The notes beneath the pieces were generated by a model. That model made no database searches, was not told the DNA's origin, and worked only from the letters and a program-made list of their open reading frames with translations. From Knufia peltigerae (lineage: Eukaryota > Ascomycota > Eurotiomycetes > Chaetothyriales > Trichomeriaceae), in contig JAPDRN010000006.1 in NCBI GenBank assembly GCA_030247855.1, forward strand, positions 496,001-560,000: a stretch of DNA of 64,000 bases, in the 5' to 3' direction. The position numbers and the translations under genes were made by a program. Shown here in pieces: positions 11,785 to 23,289 of the stretch. Position 1 is the stretch's first letter. Each line of letters begins with the position of its first letter.

Positions 11785-14700
11785 TTATCTTCTATTGAAA
11801 TTCAAGTACCTCGACCCGATGAACAACAGGATCAAGTTACTGGCGATGAAGGCGGCAAAGATGCCGAAATCCCTCCACCGATCGTCGAAATTGAGCTGGA
11901 GTGGTTTGTAGAATTCGTCCCCGACCTTGTACGCGCAGTACTGACACAGATCCGTGGCGTTATTGACGAGGTAACCCGGACCGCCGGCCTTGAAAAAGTC
12001 CGACATGTACGAACCGCAGTCTTGTCTGGGGGGAGCAGGGAACTCGTTGAGCTCGTGAGGTTTGCAAACGACAGGCAACCCGTGCAACTCGGTCGTGACC
12101 ATTCCGGAAACGAGTCGAGTGAAGGGGTCGAGCTGGTAGAGCCAGGCTCGCCAGAAGCCGGGGATCTGCGGTTTGGGGATGGTCACACCACAGAACAACG
12201 CAAAGATGATCACCACAAACGGGTTGATCAAACTAGAAATGAAGCTCGAGGGGGTCAGGGCCGCTATCATCTGGCCCGCCGTGACGGAAAACAGTTCCGT
12301 GACAAGGACAATGAAGAATTGGTAACCAGCCCTGGAGGACGACGCGTTGAAGCCGGGGAGGTAATAGATCGGTATGAAGAAGAAGACGGCACACAAGATG
12401 CTATAAGGCATCTCGGCGCAGACCATGGCGAACGCAAAGGGGAACTGTTTGTACGCTTTCGCCGCGGACTCCCGGTAAAAGATCAATCGTGACAAATCGT
12501 ACATGGGCTCGACCTGGGCCAGGATCAAGGCCGGAATGACGGTGACCTGGAAGATGACAAAGACGCGGTACTGCAGACTCGAGCGGCTGTCGTCGAGTTG
12601 CAAAAAGGCCAAGCCCGACAGCAAAGCGATGGCCACGTGGTTGAACAGGCGCGTGAAGCCGTAGTTGGGCGCCCGCCAGAATGCCAGGTGCGTGCGCCAG
12701 CTGACCACCTTGATCTGGTGCCAGAGCGGACTGGCGTATTCCTTTTCGTCGAGTCGCACCTCGTTGGCGGCTTCGCGTTGTCGACGTGCCTTCATTTCGA
12801 CGATCTCGGATTTTGTTGTCGCCAATTCCTCACTTTCACGCCAGATCTCACCCCAGTCCTTGTCGCCTATGCGAGGCGCTATACCGGCTCCGATGGCGTC
12901 GAGCATCCATTCGGCCGGGTTGGCATCGGCGGGACAGTCGGCGCCGTACTTGTGGAAGTATTTCAACAAGACGTGTGCGTCCTTGCCAATGTCGCCAAAG
13001 TACACGGTCTCACCACCTCGCTGGAGCAGCAGGAGTCTGTCAAAGTTCTCGAACAGTGCACTGTTGGGCTGGTGGATCGTGCACAGGATGGCTTGTCCCG
13101 CTGCGGCGAGCTTGCGGAGGAAACGGACAATGTTGAAGGCCGACTGCGAATCTAGACCGGATGTGGGTTCGTCGAGGAACAAAAGCAGTTGAGGTTTCGC
13201 GGCGAGTTCGACGCCAATCGTCACACGCTTGCGCTCTTCGACCGACAGACCACTCTCTGGACTACCGATGATGGCGTCGGCGAGGTTTTCGAGTTCGAGA
13301 AGGCAGAGGATCTCCTCGACGTACGCGTACTTTTGCTCGCGTGGTACTTCGTATGGCTGGCGCAGGTCCGCACTGAATCGGAGGGCTTCACGCACTGTCT
13401 GGGTCGATTCGTGCACGTCGAGTTGTTCGGCGTACGAGGTACCTCTTTGGAAGCTTATGCCCGGTTTCTGTCCATCGACAAGGATGTCGCCACCGATGAC
13501 ACCAATGTTCTTACGCGCCGCAAGCACGTCCAGAAGGGTCGTCTTTCCTGCCCCACTTGCACCCATGAGGGCCGTCAGTTGCCCCGGGCGTACGTAACCA
13601 AATACGTCTCTCAAGAGACGGAGTTGACCTGACGGGGTCGGTACATCATAAGTCAAGTTCTCCCAGGTAAGGATTGCCTTGGAGCTGATGTTGAGTTCCG
13701 AGCTGTCATCGGCATCTTGCTTTGTCTGTCTCCGTTTCTTCCGCTGCTGCAGCTTCTCGTTGAGTTCCTTTCTCTCCTTATTCTCTTTGGTGAAATAAGT
13801 GACCGTCCGACCACCAGCACCGTACTTGACAGTCTCACCCAAGACGACGTTGGTGAACAGAAAGAAGGCACATAGCACCACGATGATTCCCCAATTGCGC
13901 CAGAGATCGCTGGGGTCGTATTGAAAGCCAGTCTTGACATAGGCGCTACCCGAGACTTCGTTGGACCCTGCTACAGAGCCTGGCAGAGTACAGACTTGAT
14001 GATCGATGTTGTTGTAGTCCGGTCCAGCGGGGATGAGCGACTCCGCCGTACAGCGCATGGTCAATCTTTCGAACTCGTTCATCATCATTGCTGCAAAACC
14101 CAACCCGAGCGCATTGATGTAGAAAATCCAGCGTAACCATACTTGCTGACTCTGGTATTGGATGATATAACCCGACGTGATTACAAACAAAGTAATGGTG
14201 ACAGCAGCAAATTTGATGGCGTAGTCAAAATCCGGACATAAACAGCCGATGGTACGGAACAGCAATGTCATGGACAGGTAGCCGGAAATGATGATTAGCA
14301 CAAAGGTGAAGAATGCGCCTGGTGTCCTGACGAGGCCAGTCATGAAGTACACGATAACAGAGAAGACAAAGATCTGAACCGAGGCAAAACACAAGTCGAC
14401 CAAAATTTGCGCCAGCCAGAGTGCTCCAGGACGATGGAAGGTGTATGCTCGATGCTTGTTAACGATCGGCCGCCCAAGCATGGTAGATGCGAGTTCGGAA
14501 AAGGCTTGAAAGGCGTTGAAGAGTAATGCAATGAACAAGACACCACCACGAGTGAAGGCACCTGCTGAAGTCTTGGGTTGGTCCAACCAAACGGTGCCGA
14601 CGACAATGGCAATGACAATCGAAGTGACCCACGAAACAACCAAGGAGAATTTGTCCTGCCACTTGATGAGGAATTGTCTCTGCATTAATGCCCAGATCTG

Positions 14701-16281
14701 CATGTAAAAGGGAACTGAGTAGACTGAATTCTTGGGGGTATGTTTCCGCTTAGCCTCTCGGTGTGCTGCTGCAAAGTCGTCGTAGATTTGTTTCTCTTCG
14801 CGGATCGACTCTCGATAGGCTGTCATCTCCTTCGACAGTTTCTCGGCATATAATGAATCATTGAATGCCGACACCAGAGCGTCAGGCGTTGAAGGTACGT
14901 TCTCTGAAGATCTGCCAGGCTTGTATTCGCGCTCGAATTCGTCAGTACAACCGGTGAGGTAGTCGGGTGTCGTTTGCCGTGGTTTCTCGAGGAATCCTAG
15001 TCCTTCAAAGTATCCTCTTGCTTCTTTGGCCGGGCCGAAAAAGACCTGTCTTCCCTGGTCAATCACCATCACCTTATCAAATTGCTTGTAGATGTTCTCG
15101 GATGCTTGATACAGGGAGACAAAGGTCGTAGTTTTGTAGATGTTGGTCATGATCCGGAGCGACTTGGCGTAGTCCAATGCGGTGGAAGCATCAAGGCCAC
15201 GGGTGCTGTTATCCCAAGCACAGACCGTGGCTGCGGTCACCATCATCTCAGCGATTGAAACTCGTTTTCGCTCGCCGCCTGAGACACCACGCATGAACGG
15301 GTTTCCCACGATTGTGTTGATGGTATGCTCAATGTTGAACATCTTGAGAAGCAAATGAATAACTCGGTCTTTGAATTCAGCTTTACTCATCCCAAGTGGT
15401 CGCTTCCCCGGTGTTTTGGTGTCGAGGGCAAAGCCAAGTGTCTGGCCCACAGTCAAGGTCGGGTGATGAATGTCGTCTTCTTGGTTGTACACTGCCTCTC
15501 CTCGATATAGTTTGGCAAATGTCGACGAGTCAAAGGGACCGTAAAGTACCTCGCCGTCGATGCCAGTATAACCGTAGCGCTGGTTGGCAATCACTTTAAG
15601 AAACGTTGTACATCCGCTTCCCGGACGACCGAGAACGAGAACCATTTCTCCCGGCTTTGCGACCCCCCGGAAAGTCTTTAGAATATTGAATTCTTTGCCC
15701 TTCTTTCCATAGCCCAAGATCGACATGATGGTTCCAGGAACATTGAAAAAATCGATGAAGGCGTCCGGAAAGACTTTGACAAAATTCTTCACCCCGCCGA
15801 TACCACGGACGGTCAAATTGTCCCAAACAACCCCAATATACTTCGACTTGATGCCTGCAGCAACAGCAGCCTCACGGTTGCCCCGAAGGGTTGCCTCGAG
15901 ATCGAATCCTTGTTCAGATGTGTAGTCGGAAGAGCTGATGGCCTTCTCCAGATCCTTTCCCTTGGCCACGGAAGGTCTCGACTGCGAGCGCGACATGCGA
16001 CGGCTGATGGAGCTGAATTCTCTATTCAGCTCTGCAAATTCCTTCTGTGCACGCTCGACATCGACGCCAGACGCCGTCCTTTGGAGGCCATACGAGTCTG
16101 ACGACGTCCGAGACTTTTCCGGGCGCTTCTCATGATCAACGGTGTGCATCTCGCCGACTACATCGGCCTCTGATGTCCAAGTAGATGCTGGGGCATTCTC
16201 CCGGACATGGTCATTTGCTGAGAAGCCATGTTGTTGGGCTGGCTTGTCGAGACTCAGCGCTCTCGAAATCGCCTCGGCCAT
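11785..16281 (-). CDS. PDR-type ABC-G multidrug transporter
   Basis: Intronless gene of 1498 aa, a full-length pleiotropic-drug-resistance pump with two (NBD-TMD) halves, expected in the plasma membrane exporting hydrophobic compounds. The first NBD has Walker A GRPGSGCTTFLK (about residues 218-229), signature VSGGERKRVSIAE and Walker B-region WDNSTRGLDAST. The second has GASGAGKTTLLD (about 906), degenerate signature LSVEERKRVTIG and LLFLDEPTSGLDSQSA. Cys replacing the first Walker A Lys (GCTT) and the altered second signature are normal asymmetries of fungal PDR proteins. The N-terminal 130 residues are polar and Ser-rich. Each half ends in about six helices. Its stop lies 223 nt from the GH51 stop (convergent). 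An AT-rich TTTATATTTAA element is about 110 nt upstream of the start. Confidence 0.96.
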   Translation of the reverse strand: MAEAISRALSLDKPAQQHGFSANDHVRENAPASTWTSEADVVGEMHTVDHEKRPEKSRTSSDSYGLQRTASGVDVERAQKEFAELNREFSSISRRMSRSQSRPSVAKGKDLEKAISSSDYTSEQGFDLEATLRGNREAAVAAGIKSKYIGVVWDNLTVRGIGGVKNFVKVFPDAFIDFFNVPGTIMSILGYGKKGKEFNILKTFRGVAKPGEMVLVLGRPGSGCTTFLKVIANQRYGYTGIDGEVLYGPFDSSTFAKLYRGEAVYNQEDDIHHPTLTVGQTLGFALDTKTPGKRPLGMSKAEFKDRVIHLLLKMFNIEHTINTIVGNPFMRGVSGGERKRVSIAEMMVTAATVCAWDNSTRGLDASTALDYAKSLRIMTNIYKTTTFVSLYQASENIYKQFDKVMVIDQGRQVFFGPAKEARGYFEGLGFLEKPRQTTPDYLTGCTDEFEREYKPGRSSENVPSTPDALVSAFNDSLYAEKLSKEMTAYRESIREEKQIYDDFAAAHREAKRKHTPKNSVYSVPFYMQIWALMQRQFLIKWQDKFSLVVSWVTSIVIAIVVGTVWLDQPKTSAGAFTRGGVLFIALLFNAFQAFSELASTMLGRPIVNKHRAYTFHRPGALWLAQILVDLCFASVQIFVFSVIVYFMTGLVRTPGAFFTFVLIIISGYLSMTLLFRTIGCLCPDFDYAIKFAAVTITLFVITSGYIIQYQSQQVWLRWIFYINALGLGFAAMMMNEFERLTMRCTAESLIPAGPDYNNIDHQVCTLPGSVAGSNEVSGSAYVKTGFQYDPSDLWRNWGIIVVLCAFFLFTNVVLGETVKYGAGGRTVTYFTKENKERKELNEKLQQRKKRRQTKQDADDSSELNISSKAILTWENLTYDVPTPSGQLRLLRDVFGYVRPGQLTALMGASGAGKTTLLDVLAARKNIGVIGGDILVDGQKPGISFQRGTSYAEQLDVHESTQTVREALRFSADLRQPYEVPREQKYAYVEEILCLLELENLADAIIGSPESGLSVEERKRVTIGVELAAKPQLLLFLDEPTSGLDSQSAFNIVRFLRKLAAAGQAILCTIHQPNSALFENFDRLLLLQRGGETVYFGDIGKDAHVLLKYFHKYGADCPADANPAEWMLDAIGAGIAPRIGDKDWGEIWRESEELATTKSEIVEMKARRQREAANEVRLDEKEYASPLWHQIKVVSWRTHLAFWRAPNYGFTRLFNHVAIALLSGLAFLQLDDSRSSLQYRVFVIFQVTVIPALILAQVEPMYDLSRLIFYRESAAKAYKQFPFAFAMVCAEMPYSILCAVFFFIPIYYLPGFNASSSRAGYQFFIVLVTELFSVTAGQMIAALTPSSFISSLINPFVVIIFALFCGVTIPKPQIPGFWRAWLYQLDPFTRLVSGMVTTELHGLPVVCKPHELNEFPAPPRQDCGSYMSDFFKAGGPGYLVNNATDLCQYCAYKVGDEFYKPLQLNFDDRWRDFGIFAAFIASNLILLFIGSRYLNFNRR

Positions 16282-17759
16282 TGTTTACCCAGAATCGTGT
16301 ATGAGTACGGACCGCCCCCCACAACTTTCCGGATCCCAACTCCCCCCAGCGCGGAATAGTCGCCCAGCAGGCAGACCGAAGGGCAAGATGAATTAAATAT
16401 AAAACAGTGTACAAAAAGAAAGGTAATGGCAATGTAGTTCTCGGGGTTTCAGTTCGAGAATACCTTGCGCATTGAACATTGTCTCTGTTTGGTGTTTTGT
16501 GGCAGAGTAAAGGAAAAGAAATTATTTAGTTCCGTGTTGGGCTCAGGCAAATGTGGGTTCGTCCAAGGGCACTGTCCGATGTGGGAGGAGCTTACTGATT
16601 AATCAATCACGGAGCATATCTCTGTGATTGGTCTTGACCATCGCGACAAAGGGTCTTAGCCGCGGCGATGACTCTTAAGATCATTGCGCCTCTCGCAAAA
16701 TGGAGACGATACGAGTCGGATCTGAACAGAGCAGTGGGGTAGCTTTTTTTCGTACAAGTACTGGACTGAGGATCCTCAATCAAAACAGTCTCGTTGCGAC
16801 CATGACCTTCGGCCGAATGCTTGCGAAACTCTTGCCAGATCCACTGGTCCGTACGCTTTTGATACTCATACAGTACGCACAATTCGACGTGCATACGGCG
16901 ACATTCAATCAGGGGCCTGGCTCAAGTCACAGATATGCGAAAACCTCCCCGGCTCCCACACTCCACATGCGAGCAGCATGGCAGGCGGAAATGTTCTCGC
17001 TTTCACCTCCTCATTAGTAAAATCCATCAGCCAAGAGACCGTGTGGGCCTGCGAGGCCTCTTCCCGGTGTCGCTCTCGCTTGTGGCAGAACAGGGGATCC
17101 TTTTAGTGCTCCAGGCGGCTTGTTGATCTTGGTCTAGTTGCCTCGTACGAGTATGTACTGTAGTCGGAAGCCCGTGGGAGGATTGACTGTTGGTTGAAAT
17201 TTGTCGGCTGATGTGATGCTTCGTACAAGTGCACACAGTCCTGCCCAGACTTACAGACTCCCCTAGACTCCTGAAAGGGAAACACATCGTACTGTCCCTC
17301 CTCCATTGTTGTTTGGATTTTACCCCTCGGCGTCGAGGCTCTACTGGCCCTGTCTTTCTGTCTCTTTTATGTTGTGTGATACCATTGGACCAGAGAAATG
17401 CCGCTTATTCAGCGGCAATTCTGTTCCTTAAGTCCATATAGTAATGTCCGAGATCCATATTGTACGTTGGGAAGGAAGAAAATTACTCCGACGTCACTCC
17501 ATATTGCCTGGACACGGAGTATGTATGGAGTTCTTGACAGTAATTCGTGCTCGTCCTCGTCCGGCTAGGTATCAACTCGTCCGAGTAAGCGGCAATGGAT
17601 CTCTGCCCCGGTGGACAAGACCTACGAGTACGCTGAAATCCTGCAGAACCATTCCGAGCACGGGTGCATATCCGGGGTCAAAATCATCATCAACACTTTT
17701 CATGCCTTTATGTACAATGAAATATATATCCACAAAATCGGGCATGCTGTCTTCCACTA
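16282..17759. other. Intergenic region upstream of PDR gene
   Basis: About 1.5 kb between two minus-strand ABC genes, with the PDR promoter at its left end. An AT-rich TATA-like run lies near 16391-16403. Open frames (for example 16700-17017 and 17444-17803) lack domains and splice context. A CCGCGG near 16659-16664 resembles part of a zinc-cluster site but is not convincing alone. Confidence 0.45.
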
Positions 17760-20700
17760 CTATTCTCGTTTCCTTCCAGTCATGGCGGACAAAAATCGCT
17801 TGATGCTCTTCCCAGATCGAGTATTTGATGCAGTCGGAACGTCAGTGCCTTCTTCCGTCACATTGTGCTTACCCACTATGCTGAGAAAGACCTGGTCGAG
17901 CGTTGCCCGGCTCACACTGTAGAACTGAATCTCTTGATCAGCTTTGTTTGTTTCAAGAGCTGCAAAAAGTCTAGATATGCCCGAGCTTCGATTGATTTCA
18001 TCGCCCTTCTCGCGCAATGCTGCTGTGGGCACAGAGAACCGGATCTGTCCAGCATATATCTTGCTTTCGACTTCGGCCTGCGGGAAGGTGGTGCTGACCC
18101 AGATGCGAATACGCTCCATTTCTTGCTCGGATGTATGAGGGGCGTGCCGATGGACAAGGTGGACATAATAGGCATCTCCGTGCTTGCGTCGGAGGTATTC
18201 AGTGCTTCCTAGAGCAAGCATTTTTCCAGCCATGATTCCGGCTCGCATGGCGAGAGCATCTGCTTCCTCCATTGAGTGAGTCGTCAGAACCAAAGACCGG
18301 CCAGGTACCACCGACTTCAGTGTTTGCCACATAACACGTTTGCTTGCGGCGTCCATACCCGAAGAAGGCTCGTCAAGCAACAACACGCTTGGATTCCCCA
18401 TGAGGGCAATGCCTAGGGATAATTTACGCTTGTTGCCACCTGACAACTTCGCAGCCATGCGATCTGCGTATTGCTCCAGTCCAACAGCTTGCATGACTGC
18501 GTCAACATTGTGACCAGGGTCAATGACTCCGCGGACCTTGGCATAGAAGTTGAGATGTTCTGCTACTGTCATCGTGTCCATCGCGTCGAATTGAGGACAA
18601 ACTCCCAATCGATATCTGGCTTGAGTCCGGTGACGAATAACTGAAATATTGTCCACAAGGATGTCACCTCCTCGACGACTTGGCTGAATGTCGCCTCTAA
18701 TGAGCGAAATTGTTGTCGACTTGCCAGCGCCGTTCGGCCCGAGGAGTGCGAACACCTCGCTGTGTGGAACGCCAAATGTCACATTATCGACTGCGAGATT
18801 CCTGCCAAAGTACTTGGTCAAATGAAGAACACGAAGCCCATCTTGTGAAGAATTGACTCGTGTGAGCTCATTGGAGACCTCAGCTTCAAGTGTATCTTTC
18901 GACTCAACTTCTTCTTCCTTTGCTCTACTACGCCAACGTTGAAAGGTCGGGCCCGAATCCCACCATAGAAGCAGGCAGAACAGCGCGACAGTATGCAATA
19001 TCAAGTACAAGATTGGGCCACCGAATGTAGTCATTGATCCGGGATAAGAAGCGAATTGTCGATCTCTGCAAGTGATTGAGAACACATTCAGGGTGATAAA
19101 AAGTGCTCGAGTGAGATTCGCCACTGGAGATATCGCGGCAATCGTAAAATGACATACATTGACGTAGTCATCAATTTTGTCGATGGGCGAATACGTTAAC
19201 ACGCTCATCTAAGATTCGTCAGCATGACAACGACGTCAGCACAGGCTTCACGCTCATCACAGAGCGTGTCAAGGGTCAGAACTTACGTATGCAATGAAAT
19301 AAAGAAGAAACATTACAGCCTGTCCTCCAGCAGCGAATGCAAAGGCTGCTAGTTGCGACCTCGAAAACAATGAAATAACGTACGACAATAATGTCGAGGC
19401 CAGGCCATACAGGAAGAATACCACAAAGAGGTATTCGACATGATACCAGACATCAGAGGCGGCGCGGAAGATTATAATTGCAATGGCGCTGGTGACCAGT
19501 ACGATAACGAAGTCGAATATAGTGTACGCAAGCCAGAGAGGCGCCGATCGAACGCCATTACTATAATGCAGACCTCGAACATTATGGAGTCGCTCAATCG
19601 TCGGATACAAGGCGAAAAAGGATGGATAAACCGCCATGGCCAGACCAAAGTAAGTAATGAGCTGTAGAGCGTCTCCAACACTGGCACCCCACGGTATATC
19701 AAACGCTTGATATTGGTTTGAGATCGAAATATTGGTCAACAGTGTGTCAAGAGAATTCTGGATGATGACTGGGAATGCGATGTCACCATTTCCTTTCCAA
19801 GCAAAGGTAGGGGCGACCCTACCGCCACCGAGAAAGAAGCCTCCTGGTGTGACATTGGCGTACTTGTTCTCGATGTAGTCGTTGAACTCCTCCAAAGTAT
19901 CGACAAGGTGAATCGATTTAAGCAGCTTGGTAGTATTAGCCCCCACATCTCCTTCACCAATGCTGCTACCAAAGGAGCCGGCTAGCAATTCTATTGCGCC
20001 TTGATCTAACAGATTTCGGGGGCCTGCTACAAGCTGATAATTGATCTGGGTTGATAAAGACTCAATATCAGAGACCGAGACAGCCGACGAGGGAGAGCAT
20101 TCGGCCTTCTCGAAGTGCTTGAGGAAAAGTGTGACTAGGCCAGCGGCGATGACCGGAATTATAAATGCTGCGAGGTAGGGAAGGCTATTCCGCCGAAGAA
20201 CCACAAGTCTTTTTGAGAAGAGCACCTTGGCTTGTTGAGGCATGCTGATGCGACGACCGTCCAGTAGCTTTGGGGCGTTGGTAGATGGGTCATCTTGGAT
20301 CACAACCTCTGCTGCCTTGTTTGTAGTGGCTTCTTCACTGCGATTGCTGCCCACTACTTCTATGACATCCTTCGATTCGACCTCAGTCGAGGTGTCAGAC
20401 CGTATCTGCACTTCTTCAGCAACCTTGAGGAAGACGTCTTCGATCGTCGGTCCGTTGACCTGGTATTCAGCCAAGCCGGTACCATCAACACGACTGAGGA
20501 AATTTGCAGCCGAGGCAGAATCTTGTAAAAAGTACACAGTCTGATCGCTGTGTTTCTGGTGGCTGATATCCTGGAAAGTTGGGATTTGTTGTGCGCCGTG
20601 ATTGTGGTAAACATGGACCCGATATCCGGAGCCCAATTTGTTCTTGAGCTCAACCGATGTGCCTGCAGCTTTTAAAACTCCCTTCGACAGGATGGCGATG

Positions 20701-22750
20701 TGGTCAGCCAGCAACTCAGCTTCATCCAGGAAATGCGTAGTCAGAATTATGGACCTTCTGCCACGCTCTGCAAGGAGGATGTCCCATATCTTGCGTCGAG
20801 ACAGTGGATCGAGACCGGACGATACTTCGTCAACGCAGCATACTTTTGAGCCGCCTGTAAACATCATGGCTAGCTGAAGCTTTCTTTTCTGTCCACCGGA
20901 CAGGGTTTTGGCACGCGCTTTCGCTTTTGCAGCAATATCACACGAAGTGAGCAGGGAGAGATTGTCGGCCTTTGTCGCAGGCATTTTACTTTTGACTCGG
21001 TTGAAGATGACAACATGTTCATCGACCGTCAAATCGTCCCATAGGACGTTCTTCTGAGGACAAAGGCCCAGTCCAGTCTCGGGAGATGGGTAGTTGATCA
21101 AAATTCCGCCTGATGTGATCGAATTGAGTCCAGCAATAGCATCGAGGGTCGTGCTTTTGCCACTGCCATTTGCCCCCAGCAGAACCATGATCTCACCATG
21201 TCCAGCGATCAAATTCAACTTGTCGACTGCTAGGACCGTCTTCGGTTTCCTCCGCGTGAATATTGAGCGAATCTTGGCCAAGATGGACGGCTGGTACTCT
21301 TTCGTAAATTCAAGCAGCGAGATGGCAGTGGTATCATCCGAAACTTTCGTCTGGCGACTCTTTGACGTGGTTCCATATAGCGTTCTCTCGACATAGGCAC
21401 CTAGGATGGGAAACACCACAATCTGAATGATTAGGAATATCCATAAGACAATCCCTGGGACTACTGAAGTGTTTTCTGGCGCTCGCTTCAAGAGATTTGT
21501 CCCGTGATCCTGTCTTTCGTAGCGAGCCATGAAGATAACAAAATAGACATAGTTCATGGGCGGAAAGAGGAGTGAAAGGATTGCGACCGATGCGGAACCT
21601 GCCTTGCTTGCAACTTGTGCGATGATGGCCAGTAACAGACTCACAATGACGGACGTAATCCCACTGAGTTGGGCCTTTTTGAAGAACGCAGCCCCGAAAA
21701 TGGACAGGGACGACATTGAAAGACCCGACAAGATATTGAAGATGATGACAATAGCGGCAGACGTTTTGCTGAATACACCCACTGAGAGAATGATCGCCAT
21801 GATGATCCAGCCAGGCCCGTAGAGAAGATCAAAGGCGATATGATTCGCTAGGATTCTCGCCATTTGCGGTTGCCATCTTCTGGAATTTGGCATCATACAG
21901 TCTAGTAATTGGGCCATACCTTGCTCTCTCTCGGCGGCTATCAGTCCTGTAAGTTGGTAAGTCACACCAACCACGCCGATGAAGAAGGCGACAGCAAGAA
22001 TGTCGATAATGCCTCCCATATACCTCGTCCTAATCTGTCGCAGACGTTGCTGTTTCGTCATCGATGTATAAGGATACTCCTGCACCTGGTCTGGCAAAGC
22101 CTGTGAACCATTTCTTCCATCTTCGACGTTGGAGATGGCACGATCGATCGCGTGTTGGAGCGGCAGGAGATAGATTTCCACGTCGTTTTTAGAGGAGTCT
22201 GTGACGATTTTGTTCTGAAGTCCACCGTCTGCCCTGATCGAATAGTTCCATCGACCAGCCTCGCCTTCTGAAGGGGAGGAGAAGAAGACGGCCCCAGCAA
22301 CGCATGTGGAAGTGCCCCTGATACTGTTTCTACAAGTTGTCAAAAGGTCCTCCTCTTGAGACAAAATCTCTACCTTCCCACTGAACGACCCGGCACCGTT
22401 CACAACTCGATCGATGACTGACTCGATAGCCCCGCCCGAGAAGCCATTGTTGACGAAGACTAGCTTGTCCCGCCCACCGGAGACGAGGTCGAGAGCTTGC
22501 GGCAGACTACGGACTGGAGTCGGATCCCCAATACCATAGACGGAGGGAGGAATGAAGAGGAATCGTGCATACGATCTAAAATTGTCAGAACTCGAAGGCT
22601 GTATATGTAGTCAGTGACGCACAGGAAGCCCACAAAGATACAAGGCAAGAGGAAAGCCCTGATTGTCGTAGAGAACCACCGTCGCACGAAAGCAACAAGC
22701 AGATTCTTCAATGTGAGTGTCCAGATCTGACGAATGAAGAGAGAAGCCAT
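17760..22750 (-). CDS. ABC-A family transporter (full length)
   Basis: Exons 22623-22750, 19287-22575 and 17760-19208, with introns of 47 and 78 nt (the latter phase 0, GTAAGT...TAG), encode about 1621 aa. The layout is TMD-NBD-TMD-NBD. A long extracytoplasmic loop follows helix 1 in each half, as in lipid-moving ABCA proteins. The first NBD has LLGANGSGKSTT (about residue 505), LSGGQKRKLQLA and CCVDEVSSGLDP. The second has LLGPNGAGKSTT (about 1295), LSGGNKRKLSLG and LLLDEPSSGMDA. The second junction rebuilds FIAY|MSVLTYSP, leading into the ISPVANLTRALF segment. In Walker B of the first NBD, CCVDEVSSG replaces the usual hydrophobic run followed by DEP. It lies beside, but is unrelated in subfamily to, the PDR pump. 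Likely lipid or drug export; substrate unknown. Confidence 0.93.
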
Positions 22751-23289
22751 GTGGAAAAAGGAAGAAGGGGAATCACTGGCCGGCGTCGAAGAGAGACTGC
22801 CGCTGTGGCAGCTTCATTGAGATTTTATGTAGCATATGTAGTAGCAGCCAGCCAGCCACAAGAGTAGCGAGATAACGAATAGATACTCAGTATGGAGGTA
22901 TGAGACATGGTTCCATCTTGTAGCAATATTGGCATGTCTTGTGTTGCGAGATGGAGATTGTTGTCGTAATTTTTTTAGCCTGGATAGCACCTCGAGATGG
23001 TGAAGTCAAGAAATGTTTCCCAGCACAGTCTATGACGACTAAGTCTCGGCTTAGAGAATCTATAGGTCAATGGACCTGCTTCTGGGGGTCCGAGTCCCCG
23101 GGGTCGGGAGAGCCAGTGGGGCTTCTAGTACTATTGTACAATATGTCTCCTCAATTTAGGGCCAGTGGGGGCCCTGGGCTGCTTGGAGTCTAGGCGCGGA
23201 GCTCTGGCACACCGGCTCGTTCGTAATCGTACTCATATGAGTATTCCAGCTCGCAAACCTCGCAAGCTACATCATTCAAATGTCCTTAT
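22751..23289. other. Spacer between ABC-A gene and recombinase-like gene
   Basis: Contains the ABC-A promoter. A G/C-rich patch at about 23077-23190 carries two copies of GCCAGTGGGG (near 23111 and 23161). No gene supported. Confidence 0.45.

Noticed and set aside
11752..12492. Plus-strand frame of 246 codons
   Set aside because: Antisense shadow of the PDR transporter.
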